From: Sternotherus odoratus
Lineage: Eukaryota; Chordata; Testudines; Kinosternidae
DNA length: 64,000 nt
Assembly (NCBI GenBank): GCA_032164245.1
Contig: JAVMKO010000009.1
Location: 80,237,212 to 80,301,211, forward strand
Direction: 5' to 3'
Shown piece by piece: positions 1-12,178 of the stretch. The stretch's first letter is position 1. Each line of letters starts with the position of its first letter. Below the pieces are notes generated by a model, which saw only the letters and a list, made by a program, of their open reading frames with translations, ran no database searches and had not been told where the DNA came from. A program made the position numbers and the translations under genes.

Positions 1-1296
1 GAAGACAGGAGGTCTAATGCTTGTATACTTCGCCCTGAGAGTAGCTGTGTGAACAGGAAGAGACATCAGGCCTGATTTAGCTCTCACTGTAAGCATTATG
101 CAGATGTAGTGCTACTGAAAACAAGGCAGTTACTCCTGATTTATACCTGTGTGAGTAAGAAACAGGCTCATTATTTCCTGTCACATGCTCGTCTATGGAC
201 CCGCTGACTGCGTCTGCCCATCATGTACAAACTATAACTCTCCATTTTGTTTCTGAAAGACGCATCCTGTCCCATGAACAAGATTTTTTTTTTCTTACAA
301 TGCATGAAACAAAACAAGAAGTACTGATTAAATTGTGTGCTTATTGTTCCCATCTGGTTTGGATCCACAACTTCCTGTTTTCTTTTACAATTCCTATTGC
401 AGAATCGTGTGCAGAGCTGTACCGGCAGAAATGTTAGTCATGTCTGAGAAAGTCCTGAGAGAGCCAATTATGGTGCCTACTCAGTTTCCAAAGTTGGGGA
501 GATGTAGGTGTTTAAAGGAAATTTATTGAAAGTAAAGTTTAGTATAAATGTGAAATGAAATGTATTAACGTGCTAGGTAAAAGCACAGCCAACCTTCCAT
601 ACTTAATCAAAGTATATTAGGCAGGTAGGAGGGAATTTTTTTTTTAATATATCTTTTAATAACATATGTAAAGATTAGTTTTGTCTTAAAGTAACTGAAA
701 AACAATTTTATAAAATTCATGCTTAGAAGCTCTTTAGGATGGCCAAGTTTGCCGAGGACTTTTTATATAGGAAACTTGCTTCGTATCCAGAAACAAAAGA
801 TTTAAAGTGCGGTGAGCTTGCATGTGAACAGAGTTCCCGGTTAACTTGTAACTAAATCCACAAATCGAACTGATGTGGTGAAAAACATCACTTTTGCCAA
901 TACGTATGTGATCGTAAAAAGCACAGCTATAAGTCCCCCTGGGTCGGTGTCAATTAAAAGAAGTTATTTGCTGAATTGCTGATGCATAGGACGCCTGTAC
1001 ATCTCTTGCGCACCTCATGCTTCTGATCTAGTTCTTCTTTTCCAATGTAGCACTTCAGTCCAGTGATACCATTAGTCCTGAGCCGATTTGGATTTCTGGC
1101 AAAGAGCTGCCTACATCTGTGAATCCAATGGCTCAACAGTAGGCCCAGATAAGGGATAAACGCCATCTGGATAGACAGAGGAAGCAGAGCCCTAAAACAG
1201 ATGTAGGAACATGAGGATGGAGTGACCTACTAGCAGCCTCCCATGTGTCTATGCAGGACTCCAATTGACTGATACAGCCTCATTATCACTGCCCAG
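1..1296. other. Presumed intron or flank; no supported gene
   Basis: No repeat or exon can be supported firmly. Two good acceptors precede short open stretches: after ...ttcctattgcag at 384, and after ...cttttccaatgtag near 1050. Neither has a good donor in a phase that joins the exons downstream. Probably intron of the gene that ends near 29 kb. Confidence 0.3.
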
Positions 1297-1430
1297 AAAC
1301 GGTGCCCACACGCAGTATGCACACATACCAGCTATGCTCTCCTATACCCACTTGTGTATCTCAGCACAGTGAGCCAATGTGGAGCTCTGCTTCCTGGAAA
1401 ATAGGGGAATGTGGAATCCTCAGGTATCTT
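1297..1430 (+). CDS. Possible upstream exon (weak)
   Basis: An open 134-bp segment between a fair acceptor (cattatcactgcccag) and a donor (CTCAG|gtatct). It starts in phase 1 and ends in phase 2, which matches the candidate exon at 1544. The translation has four cysteines and the stretch SASWKIGECGIL near its end. A TSP1-like or cysteine-rich reading is possible but not supported beyond that. With no known homolog, this could be chance: 134 open bases are not rare. Confidence 0.25.
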
Positions 1431-1543
1431 CTGCCAGCCCCCGTCCCTGCATTTGCAGCCTTGCATCTCCCAGAGCACTCCAGTATTTCCTCCAAAATGC
1501 TGATCTAGCTTCTCCTTCTAACTCTATCTGCTGAGCGGTGCAG

Positions 1544-1602
1544 AGGATGCCCTGCCCAAAGTGAAAGCAGGTTGTTTGGGGCTCCCTTCGTTGCTTTGCA
1601 CG
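1544..1602 (+). CDS. Possible upstream exon (weak)
   Basis: A 59-bp open segment after a pyrimidine-rich tract with a ctaac branch-like site (tctccttctaactctatctg) and before cacg|gtaaag. Phase 2 in and phase 1 out, so it would connect the candidate at 1297 to the exon at 3392 without a stop. Short length and lack of a family match keep confidence low. Confidence 0.22.
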
Positions 1603-3391
1603 GTAAAGTCTTGGATGTTCGCTTGGAACGGTTAGTTGTGAAATCTATGCAGGTCATTGAAAACAACTCGTCTTCTTGCAACCTAATCTGCCCTCTTTGC
1701 TCAGTATTGGTATGAAAGCTACATGAGCCTGGTCCAACAGGAATTAGGTCTTTGAGGGACTCAGCCCTAGATCCTCCCTTTTAACTCAACCCTAGTCTTT
1801 CTAGATGCCGAGAGGCCTTCCTGGTCTCCTGCTGTGCACGGGCTCATTCACTCAGTCAGAGCACGCATTTTTAAATGAATGAAGTCCCGATAGTTTGCAA
1901 AAAGTAACAAATCAAACTTTCCATTTAAGCTTGAAGGAAACGTGCTAGGGATTAATAAGGCACTCGCTGAGTATTATAAGGTCTTGATTTAATTTTCTCT
2001 TTAGGAAGCTCCATAGACCTGTGCATAGAGATCTAAGCGTTTCCCTGGCTCTGGAACGCCATCCCGGGTGGCCGCGACATTGTACCAGGGGAGCTCATTT
2101 TAACAACTTTGGAATTCAGTGAACCTGATCATTCTTCCCATACTAAAACCTGCTGGAGTTTGTTAGTCTTTTGTGAAACACCTTGCCAATTAAGCGCCTG
2201 GGTTCCATGGTGATTATAAATCCTTTAAAATAATTAGCTAATATATTTACATTCATTTTTTAAAATAAAATGGAGAATTTAGTAACTGTCACCAGATGAC
2301 TGTTAATTGCCAGTAATTGGCTTTATTACTTTTTCCATTAGCGGGAAAGTATGTGAGCTATTCTGGAAAGATAAAAGTAGTGGTGTTTCTAATTATAGAC
2401 AAAATTAAAGAATAAACTGGATCGACTCCCAATGATCATTTTGGTGTCTGAGATCCTAGGATGTGCATGGACTAGGAACATTCAGTTAACCCAGGAATTT
2501 TTCAGTCTCCTAAAGAATAAAAGTTTTGAGGGGCCGGTGCACAGATTTTGATAGGGAAGCCTTGGATTTTATTTAACAAAGTGGGGGGAAATCATGGACA
2601 AAAATCATCATTTGGAAAATTATTTAGATTTCGCTGCCTTTAAACGTCAGCATTTCTATCCTTCTCCCCTCCCTAGCACCCACCTATATCCTCATACATA
2701 GTGGAAGCCTGTTCAAGTGTATACAACTACTCAAGGTATGTTACTATTGCTCAAGGCCTATTATTGCTATACAGTGGTATCTTCCTGCCAGTTACATGTT
2801 CGCTGTCAGAACATGATTTCTTATTCAACAGTTGCAACATTTTTGCATCACATTGTGACTCTTTTGACAAACAAATAGTACGTGATTTATTCCCTTTGAC
2901 CCTCGTGGGTTTTTTTCTGCAGCAGCAATTGTTAAGCCTGGCCTATGAGGATAGGTCTTCCCCTTCCAAAGTCCTTTTCCCCTTTGGGAAACTCACTCCA
3001 GTAAGTCAGGATTCACAGGTCTGAGATTTTCCAATGAATAAGATGTATAGTCTCTGAGTTTTCCTTTAAGAGATTCTGTAGACCACTGGCTTGTTTATAG
3101 TAGTTGGGTATGGCTAAACTCTGGGTCACGATTTGTTTTCAACACCCACCTGCAGGGACGGACGTGTGTCTGTTCTGGTGAGCCCTTGTGGGTGGTGGAA
3201 TTTCACATGCTTTCTTCCTCCCGGCAACCCTGCGGTCAAAGACCGCTAACTCTGAGTCACAGCAGCTTCTCTCCTTCCCACAACCTAGTCTCGCTTTTAA
3301 GCTTGCTTTTTCCAAGTGGAGCAGGTTTGGTAGGTGTGCCTGTTTAGTGCTGGTTGAGCCCAAAGGAGCTCATTAGTTTTCTTCTGATCAG
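1603..3391. other. AT-rich intron-like stretch
   Basis: No repeat recognised. It contains an exon-like segment at 2923-3000 with a strong acceptor (gtttttttctgcag) and a strong donor (ACTCCA|gtaagt). It is open only in phase 0-0, which does not fit the neighbouring exon at 3392, so it is described under rejected items. Confidence 0.3.
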
Positions 3392-3445
3392 GATGGGAAC
3401 ATGTCCCATCAGCATTTCCCTGGACTCTTTCCAATAGCTGTAAAG
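3392..3445 (+). CDS. Internal exon, ectodomain of unrecognised membrane protein
   Basis: A 54-bp exon after a strong acceptor (tagttttcttctgatcag) with donor GTAAAG|gtatat. In the phase needed by the next exon (phase 1 in, phase 1 out) it reads WEHVPSAFPWTLSNSCK, with the split codon joining the exon at 5286 as Glu. The same segment is also open in phase 0 and could extend to a stronger donor at 3486 (AAAAA|gtaagt), but that version does not fit the exon at 5286. The choice rests on downstream phase alone. Function unknown. Confidence 0.4.
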
Positions 3446-5285
3446 GTATATGGGAAGCAAGAACCATATAAACAGTCACTGAAAAAGTAAGTGGCAAAGA
3501 TTTAAAAATGAAATACTAACTGGCAAAAAAAAAAAACCTGTCTCCACCTGGCTATTTTACATTTAACTTTAAAAAAAAAAACTTTAAAAAACAAAGTTAC
3601 AAATCCTGTGTGGGACTCTGTGATAAGCGTCTGTTGAATGTCATTAGGAATGGAATAACAATGCTGAAATTATTTATGTCAAGGAACAGAAAACTGAGTG
3701 AGCCAGACCTTGAGTTCAAAGACAAGAGTTGTTTTTAATGTAAATTAAAACACATTCTTACCGGCCACTAATCAAGTGTTTACCTGTTTCCATTAAAACT
3801 ACATGGAATTTAATCACTTTCCTTTCTAATGCATGCATTTCTCCCCAAATAAGATGCATGCTTGTCATGAATATTTAAATTGGATTTTAAAGCCATGAAA
3901 ATTCCATTTAAATAAAAAGTGAGGTGGTTTCTTGGGGGTTTGGAGCAAGAATTTTTAAATTCCATTAAATAGTTGTAAACACATTTTGAAGTTGATGGTC
4001 TCAAGAGAATGTTATACTTTGCATTTGAGATTAAATATCTCTAATTATGAAACACTTGGTATCTAATTACACTATAAATATATGTAATACATAAGTATTG
4101 GTTACTTACATTTTAATAACATGATGAGTTTAATAATTGAGAAATCTATGGGAGTAGAGACTTGTTTTCAATGTAAAAAATATGTAATACAATTTTTGGA
4201 GGACCGAACTATTTTAAATAATTTATCTTTCCATATAACTTGTATGTGTTAAATATCAAAACAAACCAGGAGTACAACTTTTTGGTTCAGAATTCAGGTT
4301 AGACTCTGGATTTGCTATAGGGATTTGTATTAGCACCAAAAAAAAAATCCAATTAACTTCTTTTCCCAAATGTTTTAAGTTAACCTAAATGCCTACATCA
4401 ATAATAATAAATAATGGGTCTAATTCTGTCCCACATGATGCAACTGCCATGGGAGGTACTTGTGTTCTACTTTGGAAAGAACAGGGCCGTGGGATGATAA
4501 GCCAATTTTTCTGTATTGCCTTTTATCCTCCGAGGACCCGATCCTGAAGCAATTTACAAACTTTGCACAGAATCACTGCACTGATGCAGCCGGCTGTGGG
4601 TTCTGTAATAGCTCTTTAGTGCTGCACAACAATATTTCCCCACAGCTGAGACAGGAAATAAAGAATACCAATTGAAACGGGGAGCGAGAATTTTAGAAAG
4701 GTGTTGCAATTTGAGCAGGACACTGTGGCTAACACCCAATTCCTAAATTGGCAGTTTTTCTGATCGTAATCCCTTTCAAGAGTTACACTCTTTCAACACA
4801 ATCTTTATCTGGGTTTTATTTGAATGTTGTGGGTGGTGCCTAACACCTATAATCTAGGAAGGACCAGAAGAGACTGATCTGAAGCAGCCATTGAAATCAA
4901 TAAGAACTGAGGATGTTCATCACCTCCTTGGAGTTGCTCCAGAGCCTTTAGAATGTAGTCCTACTGTATATCTGTGTTGCATAATAACTATTATCACAAT
5001 GCAGTCTGTGCAAGAACATACTCAACAATGAGCAATGTGGAAAATGTCTCCTTGCTTCTAGCAACTGTCAGCCTCTTAGATTCTGTGTGCAACACCATAG
5101 CCTTTGATGAATCTTTCAAACATTACCTTTTGTCTCACTCCTTTCTTTCTGTCCGTGAAAGCTCTTTGCTAGTGCTGCTTGGCTGGGTTGCCTTTGTGTT
5201 GTAAACTTGTTCAGTGCTGGACTCTCCTGTTCCTCAAATAAGATGGGTGTATTAGATCCACTGTTCTGTTTTGTTTTTCCTGCAG
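3446..5285. other. Intron-like AT-rich DNA
   Basis: AT-rich DNA with short poly-A/T runs and no recognised repeat. An open stretch at 5069-5154 follows a good acceptor (ctccttgcttctag) but lacks a good donor. No gene supported. Confidence 0.35.
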
Positions 5286-5355
5286 AGTTCATCTTTCCGG
5301 GCCATAACTCAAATGCAGCCTTCCTTCACGATGTTCCACCCTACTTTCCTTGGTG
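5286..5355 (+). CDS. Internal exon, ectodomain of unrecognised membrane protein
   Basis: A 70-bp exon with an excellent acceptor (tgttttgtttttcctgcag) and donor TTGGTG|gtgaaa. In phase 1 it reads FIFPGHNSNAAFLHDVPPYF followed by PW and ends in phase 2. Its last two bases plus the first base of the exon at 12179 make a cysteine codon, giving a smooth join PW-C-DIAGAEAAY. One other frame is open too, but it leads to a stop in the exon at 14875 when the chain is followed. The Trp, Cys and His content suits a folded extracellular module. I do not recognise a family. Confidence 0.55.
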
Positions 5356-8070
5356 GTGAAAAACTTTACTCATCAGTCTTCATTCTTTAAACTTCACATC
5401 AACTGAGGCAAGGAAATCTTTCTTCTCCAGGTGTTTACTTCATAATTGGGTGAGATTTTCCTCCTTTTGACTAAAATATGTAGATTTTTTTTCATACACA
5501 TGAACCATGGCCCCCATGACTGAAATGCAGCCTTCCCTTGGAGCTGCTTAGTTGTTTATGGCAACAGGGGTTTAGAACCAGATGTGTGAAGAATACTGTC
5601 AGCTCTCTCTTCAAAAGCAGTTTTGAGGGTGGCACTGGTGAGGGTTTTGTGTTACTATATTGTTTAATAGATGAGTAAGACGTTCTATTCATGGAATCTA
5701 ACATTATGATGTACTGTTGAAAACACATGTTCATGATTATATTTGTTCCTTCTGCCACCCTCGTACACCCCACATACCTAAACATTTGCTGTCAGTATTT
5801 ACCTGTTTTTTTTAAATCACTTTGAACCCTGATGCCTCTATTATGAGATAAGAAAGAGGAGTTAAAAAACTAGTACAACCAAGCTATAAGAGAAAATTTC
5901 CATGAGTCGTCTTTGAAAAGAAAATAATTCAATCACTTCCAAAAGTACCTTCACCTGCTATGATCAGATACTATTAAAGTTAGCATCACTTAAAGTTTTA
6001 AATGTATGGTCTCTCCGCTTCAATCACATCTTGCATGCAGCTTGCTTGATAAATAACTCCATTCCTGCTATAAACCTGCTCTTATCATTCAGAAACAGCT
6101 GTGCTCCAGTAGTTTATTGATATTTCCGCAATTAGAGATTCAGGCTTTTCTTTCCTATTGATTTTTGCTTCATATGAAGACTTCAGTTGATACAAAATAT
6201 CAGTTGATTGTATTGGATCATTTTAAACGTAACACTTTCAATTAAGTTTTGAGCTGCATATTTAATGCAGATATAGTAACCCAATCACTCTGTGTGGAGA
6301 GCCGCCATACTTGCAGGGTATAAGTGGTTGAGTGTTAGCTATTGCAGATCTTAAAACTGAACTGCATAGTTGTGTATATACAATCGGAATCTTTCCTGCA
6401 CCATCAAACTGCCCTAAGGGCACAGGAATGACTCCCTGTGTGGTGCCATAGTTGAGCTCTGTATGAGACGTTGTTGGGGTATACCTCAGCTCTATTATGC
6501 TGGAAGGCCAGTGGAGTGCATTTTGTTAGGTCTCTGCCCTTTGAGCTGTCTGGCTTGAGTGTTCCTACCTGCAGTTAATGCTCCCACAGGCAGTCCCTCA
6601 GGGTAATTGACCACAAAGCCTTCCCACTAGGATGAGGTGCTGGGAAGGATCCATAAAAATCTCCGATTCATGAGTGTGAGCCCAGCACGACTTCAGACGC
6701 AATGCACCCCCCATGGGATATAGTCCAAGCCATCTGTACTTTGCCTTTAGCCTTAACGTAGGCCACAAAGCCCTGAGCCACGATTGTACTCACAGGATCA
6801 GATCCCCCAGAGGCAGCAGAGGCCCACTCCAATGCCATTTAAAGCCAATAGGAAGCATGAATCAGCCTTCTAGAAGAGGAGAGCAGCTTAAATGGCTCTG
6901 TGCCATCTTCCTATCCTCTTCTTCCCCCTCCCGCTGAACCAGGGGTCTTCCAGAGTCTGAATGGGCTCCCAGCACAAGTTAGAACAGCTTTGGGCTGCTC
7001 TACCTTGCAGTGTGGATAAAAGTTTCCAAGAGGTCACTCTGCAAGTCGGGACCATTGGAGTGCATTGCAGCCCCACCCCATCCCACTTGGGCCCTTGTCC
7101 AGTAATACCCCATGTGCTAGGACCAGCATGCCCTACTCCAATTCAACACTCCTCTGCTAGGCATACTGGGGGCTTAAGAGGGGCTAGAATCCTGGTCCAG
7201 AGACTTTATTATGCACTGTCGCAGAGCCCACAGTTTCTAGAGATTTCTTCTGTCCATTCCTCTAGCTCTTTTTGTACCCAAGTATGATGCTCACCTTTTT
7301 TTGTACTCCTGGGTGATAGGTAATGGAACCCACCAGGTCTGGTTCTGGGATGGGACAGTGGAGTAGTTCATCTCCTTGACACAGGGTCCTAACATCTGCC
7401 AGCTGGCCATGTCAAGTGTGATTATATTTATTGTATCCCACATGATCCCAAAGAACCTCACAAGCTCTCTACATACAATGCCACTGAACTGCAAACATCT
7501 TTAGAGTAGAGGGCTGTAATTTAACCAATACAAAGCAGAACACTGAGCAGCAAGAAAAACTTTGCCATCCTTGGACTAAAGTTGCAAGGGGGAAAAGTAC
7601 CATGAGATCTTCCTACATTCATAGAGCATAGACACTACTTCCTTTTTTTAAAGTTTCATCTGAGAAACCTAAACACAGTGAGTGGTGTCCTCTTCCCTGA
7701 GCTGATCCTTCTACAACTTGAAACCAAGTCCTGGGCATCTGGATATTCTAAAGCTGATACTTAAGGAACTAACCCTCTAGCATATATTAACAGGGATCAT
7801 TGTCGGTCAGAGCAGACTGCTATGGGTTGCTGGGCATCTTCAAAGGCACTGAAATCGTGGAAGTTGAAGGTCAGCTGGAGCTCAGTACTTGGCAGGAGGT
7901 GGGCATCAAATATGCAAAAGCGACAAAGAGTCTTGTAGCACCTTATAGACTAACAGATCCCCCTCTGAAACTAGACATCAAATATGCAATTAAAGATAAA
8001 AGTTAAACGACATGTGATGTGTCCCTGAATCAGAAGCCAGCTTCCTCACAAAATGCTTTAACAAACTATA
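5356..8070. other. Long intron, no gene seen
   Basis: No exon with both good splice sites was found. A short Penelope-tail-like scrap (gtcttgtagcacctta) lies near 7930-7960. The rest is unrecognised single-copy-looking sequence with occasional decayed repeat feel. Confidence 0.35.
7925..7962. repeat. Fragment of Penelope-tail repeat
   Basis: Contains the block rich in 'gtagcaccttatagactaac', the same word found in the longer copies at 12013, 38363, 45529 and 54114. Too short to orient with confidence. Confidence 0.45.
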
Positions 8071-8288
8071 CAGGCGAGTCGCATCTTACACTGAGGTTCC
8101 ATTTCATGGTCAGCACGTGAAGCGGAAACTGCATATAGCCAAAACCCGTTGAGTTTAATGGCGGGCAAAATCGCCTGCCCTACAGATAGTTTTTTAAATT
8201 TTTATTTTTCCCTTTTTTTTTTTTTTTTTGCCGACCGTGTAAAGCCGAAATCATGCATCTTAAATGCGCATAAGGTGCAACTCGCCTG
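8071..8288. mobile_element. Tc1/mariner-superfamily (pogo/Tigger-like) MITE
   Basis: A 218-bp element flanked by TA on both sides. Its terminal inverted repeats are CAGGCGAGTCGCATCTTA on the left and, on the right read in reverse, CAGGCGAGTTGCACCTTA, agreeing at 16 of 18 bases. There is no coding capacity, and the middle has a long T run. TA duplication and CAG-type ends point to the Tc1/mariner/pogo group. Confidence 0.7.
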
Positions 8289-8709
8289 TACTTGTTAGGC
8301 TGCTGGCCAACTGGCTAAATCACTCAATGGATCTGTTCCCACGCCCTTTGGAAGGCAACACATCAGCAAAGTTAGCGACTGTCACCCATTACTGCCACAA
8401 CAGTATTAGTCACCCGGTGAGTCATTAGAACAGAATTTTGTCACAGGAACAGTGTCTCCTGCTTTGAAGATGAATAGCTTAATGTCGCCTCAGATCCATC
8501 TTGTCTTTGCCTCATCTTTCATGCAGCTGCAGGGAATCTTGAGCTTCTGACATTTTAGCCCGTTGACATGGGTAATATAAAGGATTTCTCATTACATCTC
8601 TTTTAAATGCATTTAATAGAGAGCCTAACTGGGGACCCAGTGTTATTTGTACTGAAGGAAATGAATTTACTCTGTGGGAGTGATGCAGGCGAAGTCTCCT
8701 CAAGCATTA

Positions 8710-9160
8710 TCTATATATATATATAAAAGTCAAATGGTGTATGCATGTGTGTGTGTGTATGCGTGCGTGCGTGTATGTAAGTTCTCTTACTCCTTCCACA
8801 CCGTTTGAGCTAGAGACTTGAAATTTGGTACAGTTATAGGCTTTAGGGTCCTAATCAGGGTAAGAATTGAATTTTTTTCAAATCTCACCTCTTACACCCC
8901 CTAGGGGTGAAATTCTTTAAAGCCCATTAACATCAGCTGGGCAGCAGGTTAAAACCTGCTGTTCTCTGTGACATAGTTATGATGTAATAATACCCCCCTC
9001 CAACGGACCCCGCACTAGCTCAGCTCTCTCCCCCCTCCAACGGACCCAAGCAACACTGAGACGTCTGAACAAAATTTGTATTAATAAAAAACATGGTAGT
9101 CTTTTTACATCCCAGTTTCCAATTACAAATACCCCGAGCAACGCCAGGTATTTTTGCTAG
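8710..9160 (+). mobile_element. Non-autonomous Helitron
   Basis: Starts with TC (TCTATATATATATATAAAAG), has the GT-rich block and the stretch 'gagacttgaaatttggtaca' typical of Helitron 5' regions, and ends in CTAG just after an imperfect hairpin around ccccgagcaacgccaggta. The left neighbour is A and the right neighbour is T, as expected for insertion between A and T without duplication. About 451 bp, no ORF. The GC-rich hairpin plus CTAG end is the diagnostic part. Confidence 0.72.
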
Positions 9161-9183
9161 TGCTAAATACAAGCCCGTGGTCC

Positions 9184-9262
9184 TAATTTGAGCAGGGGTT
9201 TGGACTTGATCTCCTGAGGTCTCTTCCAACCCTGATATTCTCTGAGTCTATGTTGCAAAGGC
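9184..9262 (+). repeat. CR1 LINE 3'-end fragment
   Basis: Contains the CR1 3' tail words 'ggtctcttccaaccctgat' followed by a tctgagtctat-like terminal repeat. Heavily truncated; it lies directly beside the Helitron end. Confidence 0.6.
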
Positions 9263-9489
9263 CTGGTTCTAGTCTCATTGGAAAGATACTTGTGTGTTTC
9301 CATTTGGTATGATTGATGGGTCAGTTGGTCTCCAAGATGCCTCAAGGATAATCTGGGGCCAAATGTCTGCTGTCAGTCACACCTCTGGGGCCTTATTCAG
9401 TGATTGAGGCCTTCAAGATTTGGCCCAATAAAATTAACCATCCAATAACCCCATACACTAGATTCTAACCCCCAGTCCCTCCTTCCCCC

Positions 9490-9950
9490 GCAGCCTCAGC
9501 TAGCCACACGGGCAGCATGGTTGGCTCTAGAGCTTCTGCTGCTCTGAGCTGCATAGTAAGGGGGTTGGATAAGGGGCAGAAGTTCCAGGGGGAAGTCAAA
9601 GGGTCGGGGTGTGGATTGGGATCAGGGCAATCAGGGGACAGGGAGCAGGGACTGGCTGGAGAGAGGTGGGAGTCCCAGGTGGTTTGTCAGGGGCGGGAGA
9701 GTGGGTAGGGGTCAGGGGATAGGATTGGGGGGATTAGATGGAACTGGGGTCTTGGGGGGCTGTAAGGGGTGGGAGGGTCCTAGGAGGGAGCAGTCAGGGG
9801 GCAAGGAGTGGGGGGATGAATTCTGAGGGGGGCAATCAGGGGACAGGAAGTGGGAGGGAGCCAGCAGGGGGCACAGCTTTCTCTATCCAGCCCTCCATAC
9901 AGTTTTGTACCCCGATGTGGCCTTCAGGCCAAAAAATTTGCCCACCCCTG
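9490..9950. mobile_element. hAT-like element, GC-rich, left end not found
   Basis: G-rich purine-heavy interior with repeated gggg(a)cagggag words, ending in aaatttgcccacccctg. That is the reverse of the CAGGGGTGGGCAAA terminus shared by many turtle hAT elements. No matching left terminus or duplication was visible, so it is probably truncated. Frames of 60-77 codons here are products of the low-complexity sequence. Confidence 0.5.
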
Positions 9951-10049
9951 ATAGTGTGTGTGAAATCCTGATCACACTGAAGTCAATAACAAAACGTCTG
10001 CTGGCCGCAGTTACCACAGTATATGCTCACCCACAATCTTAAATGTATT

Positions 10050-10205
10050 TATCCTCCCAAAACACTTTGTAGGCAGGAAAGTGCCATTATTCTTATTTTA
10101 CAGGTGAGGAACTGTGCGGTTTAATGACTTTCCCCAGGCCACACAGGAATCCTGAAGTGGAATCCAGGTCTCCAGCTAGTACCCTAATCATTGGTCAGTC
10201 TTTCC
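10050..10205 (-). repeat. MIR/CORE-SINE fragment
   Basis: The stretch 'ttattttacaggtgaggaac' and 'ccccaggccacacaggaatc' match the reverse of the MIR core (agtcacttaacctctctgtgcctcagtt-type region) in order and spacing. Confidence 0.6.
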
Positions 10206-10907
10206 TCTCCCGCATGGCTCTCGCCATCCCTGTTCTGGGTGGCGCCGGGTGCTCCAGACTGACCCAGCTTGCTGAAACTAATCCCCTTTAGTGTGAGCCA
10301 TTTGTGTGAATGGTTCCGATTTGGGATGGTTTTTAATAAGCTTAAGAACTAGAAACTGCAAAGAGCTCTTAAATGGACAAATCCGGTTGAAACAGAAAAA
10401 TAGTCACAACAAATGGATTTCAGAGGGAAGCTGTGCTTTTCAAGTTGAATTTATTTTGGAATATCTTTTCCTCCACCAATTATTTACTGTGTGGCATGAC
10501 TTACTTGGCTCACACAGCCACTGGAGTAAATCTTGTTTAAAGTTTCCCATTACTGCCTTCTTTATGCTTGGTTGGTGGATGATGTATGCATGGATCATTT
10601 TTGTTTTCTTTTAGTTATTAATTCATGTGGGCCATAAATTCCTCTATTCGATATCTCGAGGTGGTCTAAATATAGTGGGATTCATTTTAACTTTTCTAGT
10701 TTCTATTGGGTTACAGCTGAGGGGTCTTGTGGCCCCTGTGAAAGGGCTCGGGAGCCCCTAGGGGGCTATGGACCCCCAGTTGACTACTGCTGGTGTGGAC
10801 AGACTAAGCCAGAGTCATTCTCAACCTACCAAGCTAATACGAAAAGGAAGTACATTGTCTTGTTCTGTTCTCTCTGAAACTGGCCTTTAGAATATCTTGA
10901 AAGAACT

Positions 10908-11032
10908 ATGCAGTGTAGTTCTAGCCCTGTTGGTCCCAAGATATTAGAGAGATGAGGTGTGTGAGGGAATCCCTTCTATTGCACCAACTTCTGTTTGCGA
11001 GAGAGACACGCTTGTCTCTCTCACCAATGAAA
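10908..11032. repeat. Terminal repeat of a Penelope-like family (second type)
   Basis: Reads 'ctagccctgttggtcccaag' then 'agagagacacgcttgtctct'. This is a common turtle repeat whose layout (tail word, then a sequence returning in inverted form) resembles the Penelope tails elsewhere in this window. Family assignment is from memory of the pattern. Confidence 0.4.
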
Positions 11033-11999
11033 GAACTAATCTCCCAAAGATTTTATTTTTGGTTTGATTCTGTCATTGATATACAGAAGAAGCCAACCAG
11101 CAAGGAGAAAATCATTTCACTTTTTCTGATGGTTTCTGGAGGGAAAACATTACTTCAAGTTCTGTTTGGGCCAGTCGGGAGATTCCATATCTTTTCTTTC
11201 GCTTTTCAAAGCTTTTTGAATGAAAAAGGAGGCCAGCGGCAAATTTTAAAAAGTACCATCACCCAGTAACTCCCATGGGTGATGCTGTGGACAGATTTTC
11301 ACAAGAATTCAGCCCCCTCTGTGCTGGCCTGTGGGTCACTTATTTTGGTGCCTAAATGGAAGCATGAGCACTTTGGCTCATCAGGCCCTTATGGGGAAGT
11401 CCCTGTTTTAGACTGGGAGTAATCCAAGGTTGGGACTGGGCTTTGTATTTGGACTGTTCCTTTTGCAGTGGGGCACACTGATTCTCAGCTGGGTTCTTTT
11501 GGTGCTCTTTTAATAGCAATAATAAATAATCATTGGGTTCAGGTATTTTTTAACTTGCTGCTTAGACCATTATGCCAGCTATTTAATTTGGACTGTGTTT
11601 AGGCTATGGGGGAAATGCTGTTGGTTTAGGCTATGGGGGAAATGCTTTCTTTTTTTTTTTATTTCATTTTGTACCTTAAAGAAAAAAACACTTACGCAGG
11701 AATAAAGAGTGAAAAAGGAAGTGGCCGGCGTGTGAACCTGAGAGACATACCAAAATTAAAGAAAGGGAAAGATTATTATGCATATTATTTCACAAGTCTC
11801 TTTTCTGTCCCTATAAAATTCATTTTCCCAAGCAGTTCTTATGAAGTAAGCTCTCTCCAGCTCAAATAGCATGTATTGTTTTGCTGTTCCTATGGACCAA
11901 GCTTACCACAGTTGTAAGCTGCAAAAATAACACAATCCTAATGTGTCATCTAGTGGTGAAAAGGTGAATTACCACAGTCCCACATATTTTAAAGGATTC

Positions 12000-12178
12000 A
12001 TTCTTATTACAGGTTCAAGAATAGCAGCCGTGTTAGTCTGTATCTGTAAAGAAAGCGAGGAACACTTGTAGCACCTTAGAGACTAACTAGTTTATTTCAG
12101 CATAAGTTTATAGCCCAGGAAAGCTTATGCTGAAATAAACTAGTTAGTCTCTAGGTGCTACAAGTATTCTTATTACAG
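12000..12178. mobile_element. Penelope-derived palindromic insertion with 13-bp target duplication
   Basis: The insertion (12013-12165) is flanked by ATTCTTATTACAG at 12000-12012 and again at 12166-12178. Inside are the tail word 'agcagccgtgttagtctgta' and then a long inverted repeat: 'cttagagactaactagttta' on one arm and its reverse complement on the other. The same architecture recurs at 38363 and 54114. The right-hand duplicate serves as the splice acceptor of the exon at 12179. Confidence 0.75.

Noticed and set aside
1051..1120. Open segment after ttcttcttttccaatgtag reading SSDTISPEPIWISGKELPTS
   Set aside because: Ends in phase 0 at its only donor, which does not fit the next candidate exon at 1297.
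2923..3000. Exon-like segment with strong acceptor and gtaagt donor, open in phase 0
   Set aside because: Phase 0-0 does not fit the frame required at 3392 by the downstream chain; other frames have stops. Could still be an alternative exon.
5069..5154. Open segment after ctccttgcttctag reading ATVSLLDSVCNTIAFDES
   Set aside because: Phase 1-1 is possible only with a weak donor (gtgaaa), and there is no other support.
5511..5540. Near copy of part of the exon at 5286 (aaatgcagccttccctt)
   Set aside because: Similarity limited to about 18 bases; taken as coincidence, not an exon duplication.
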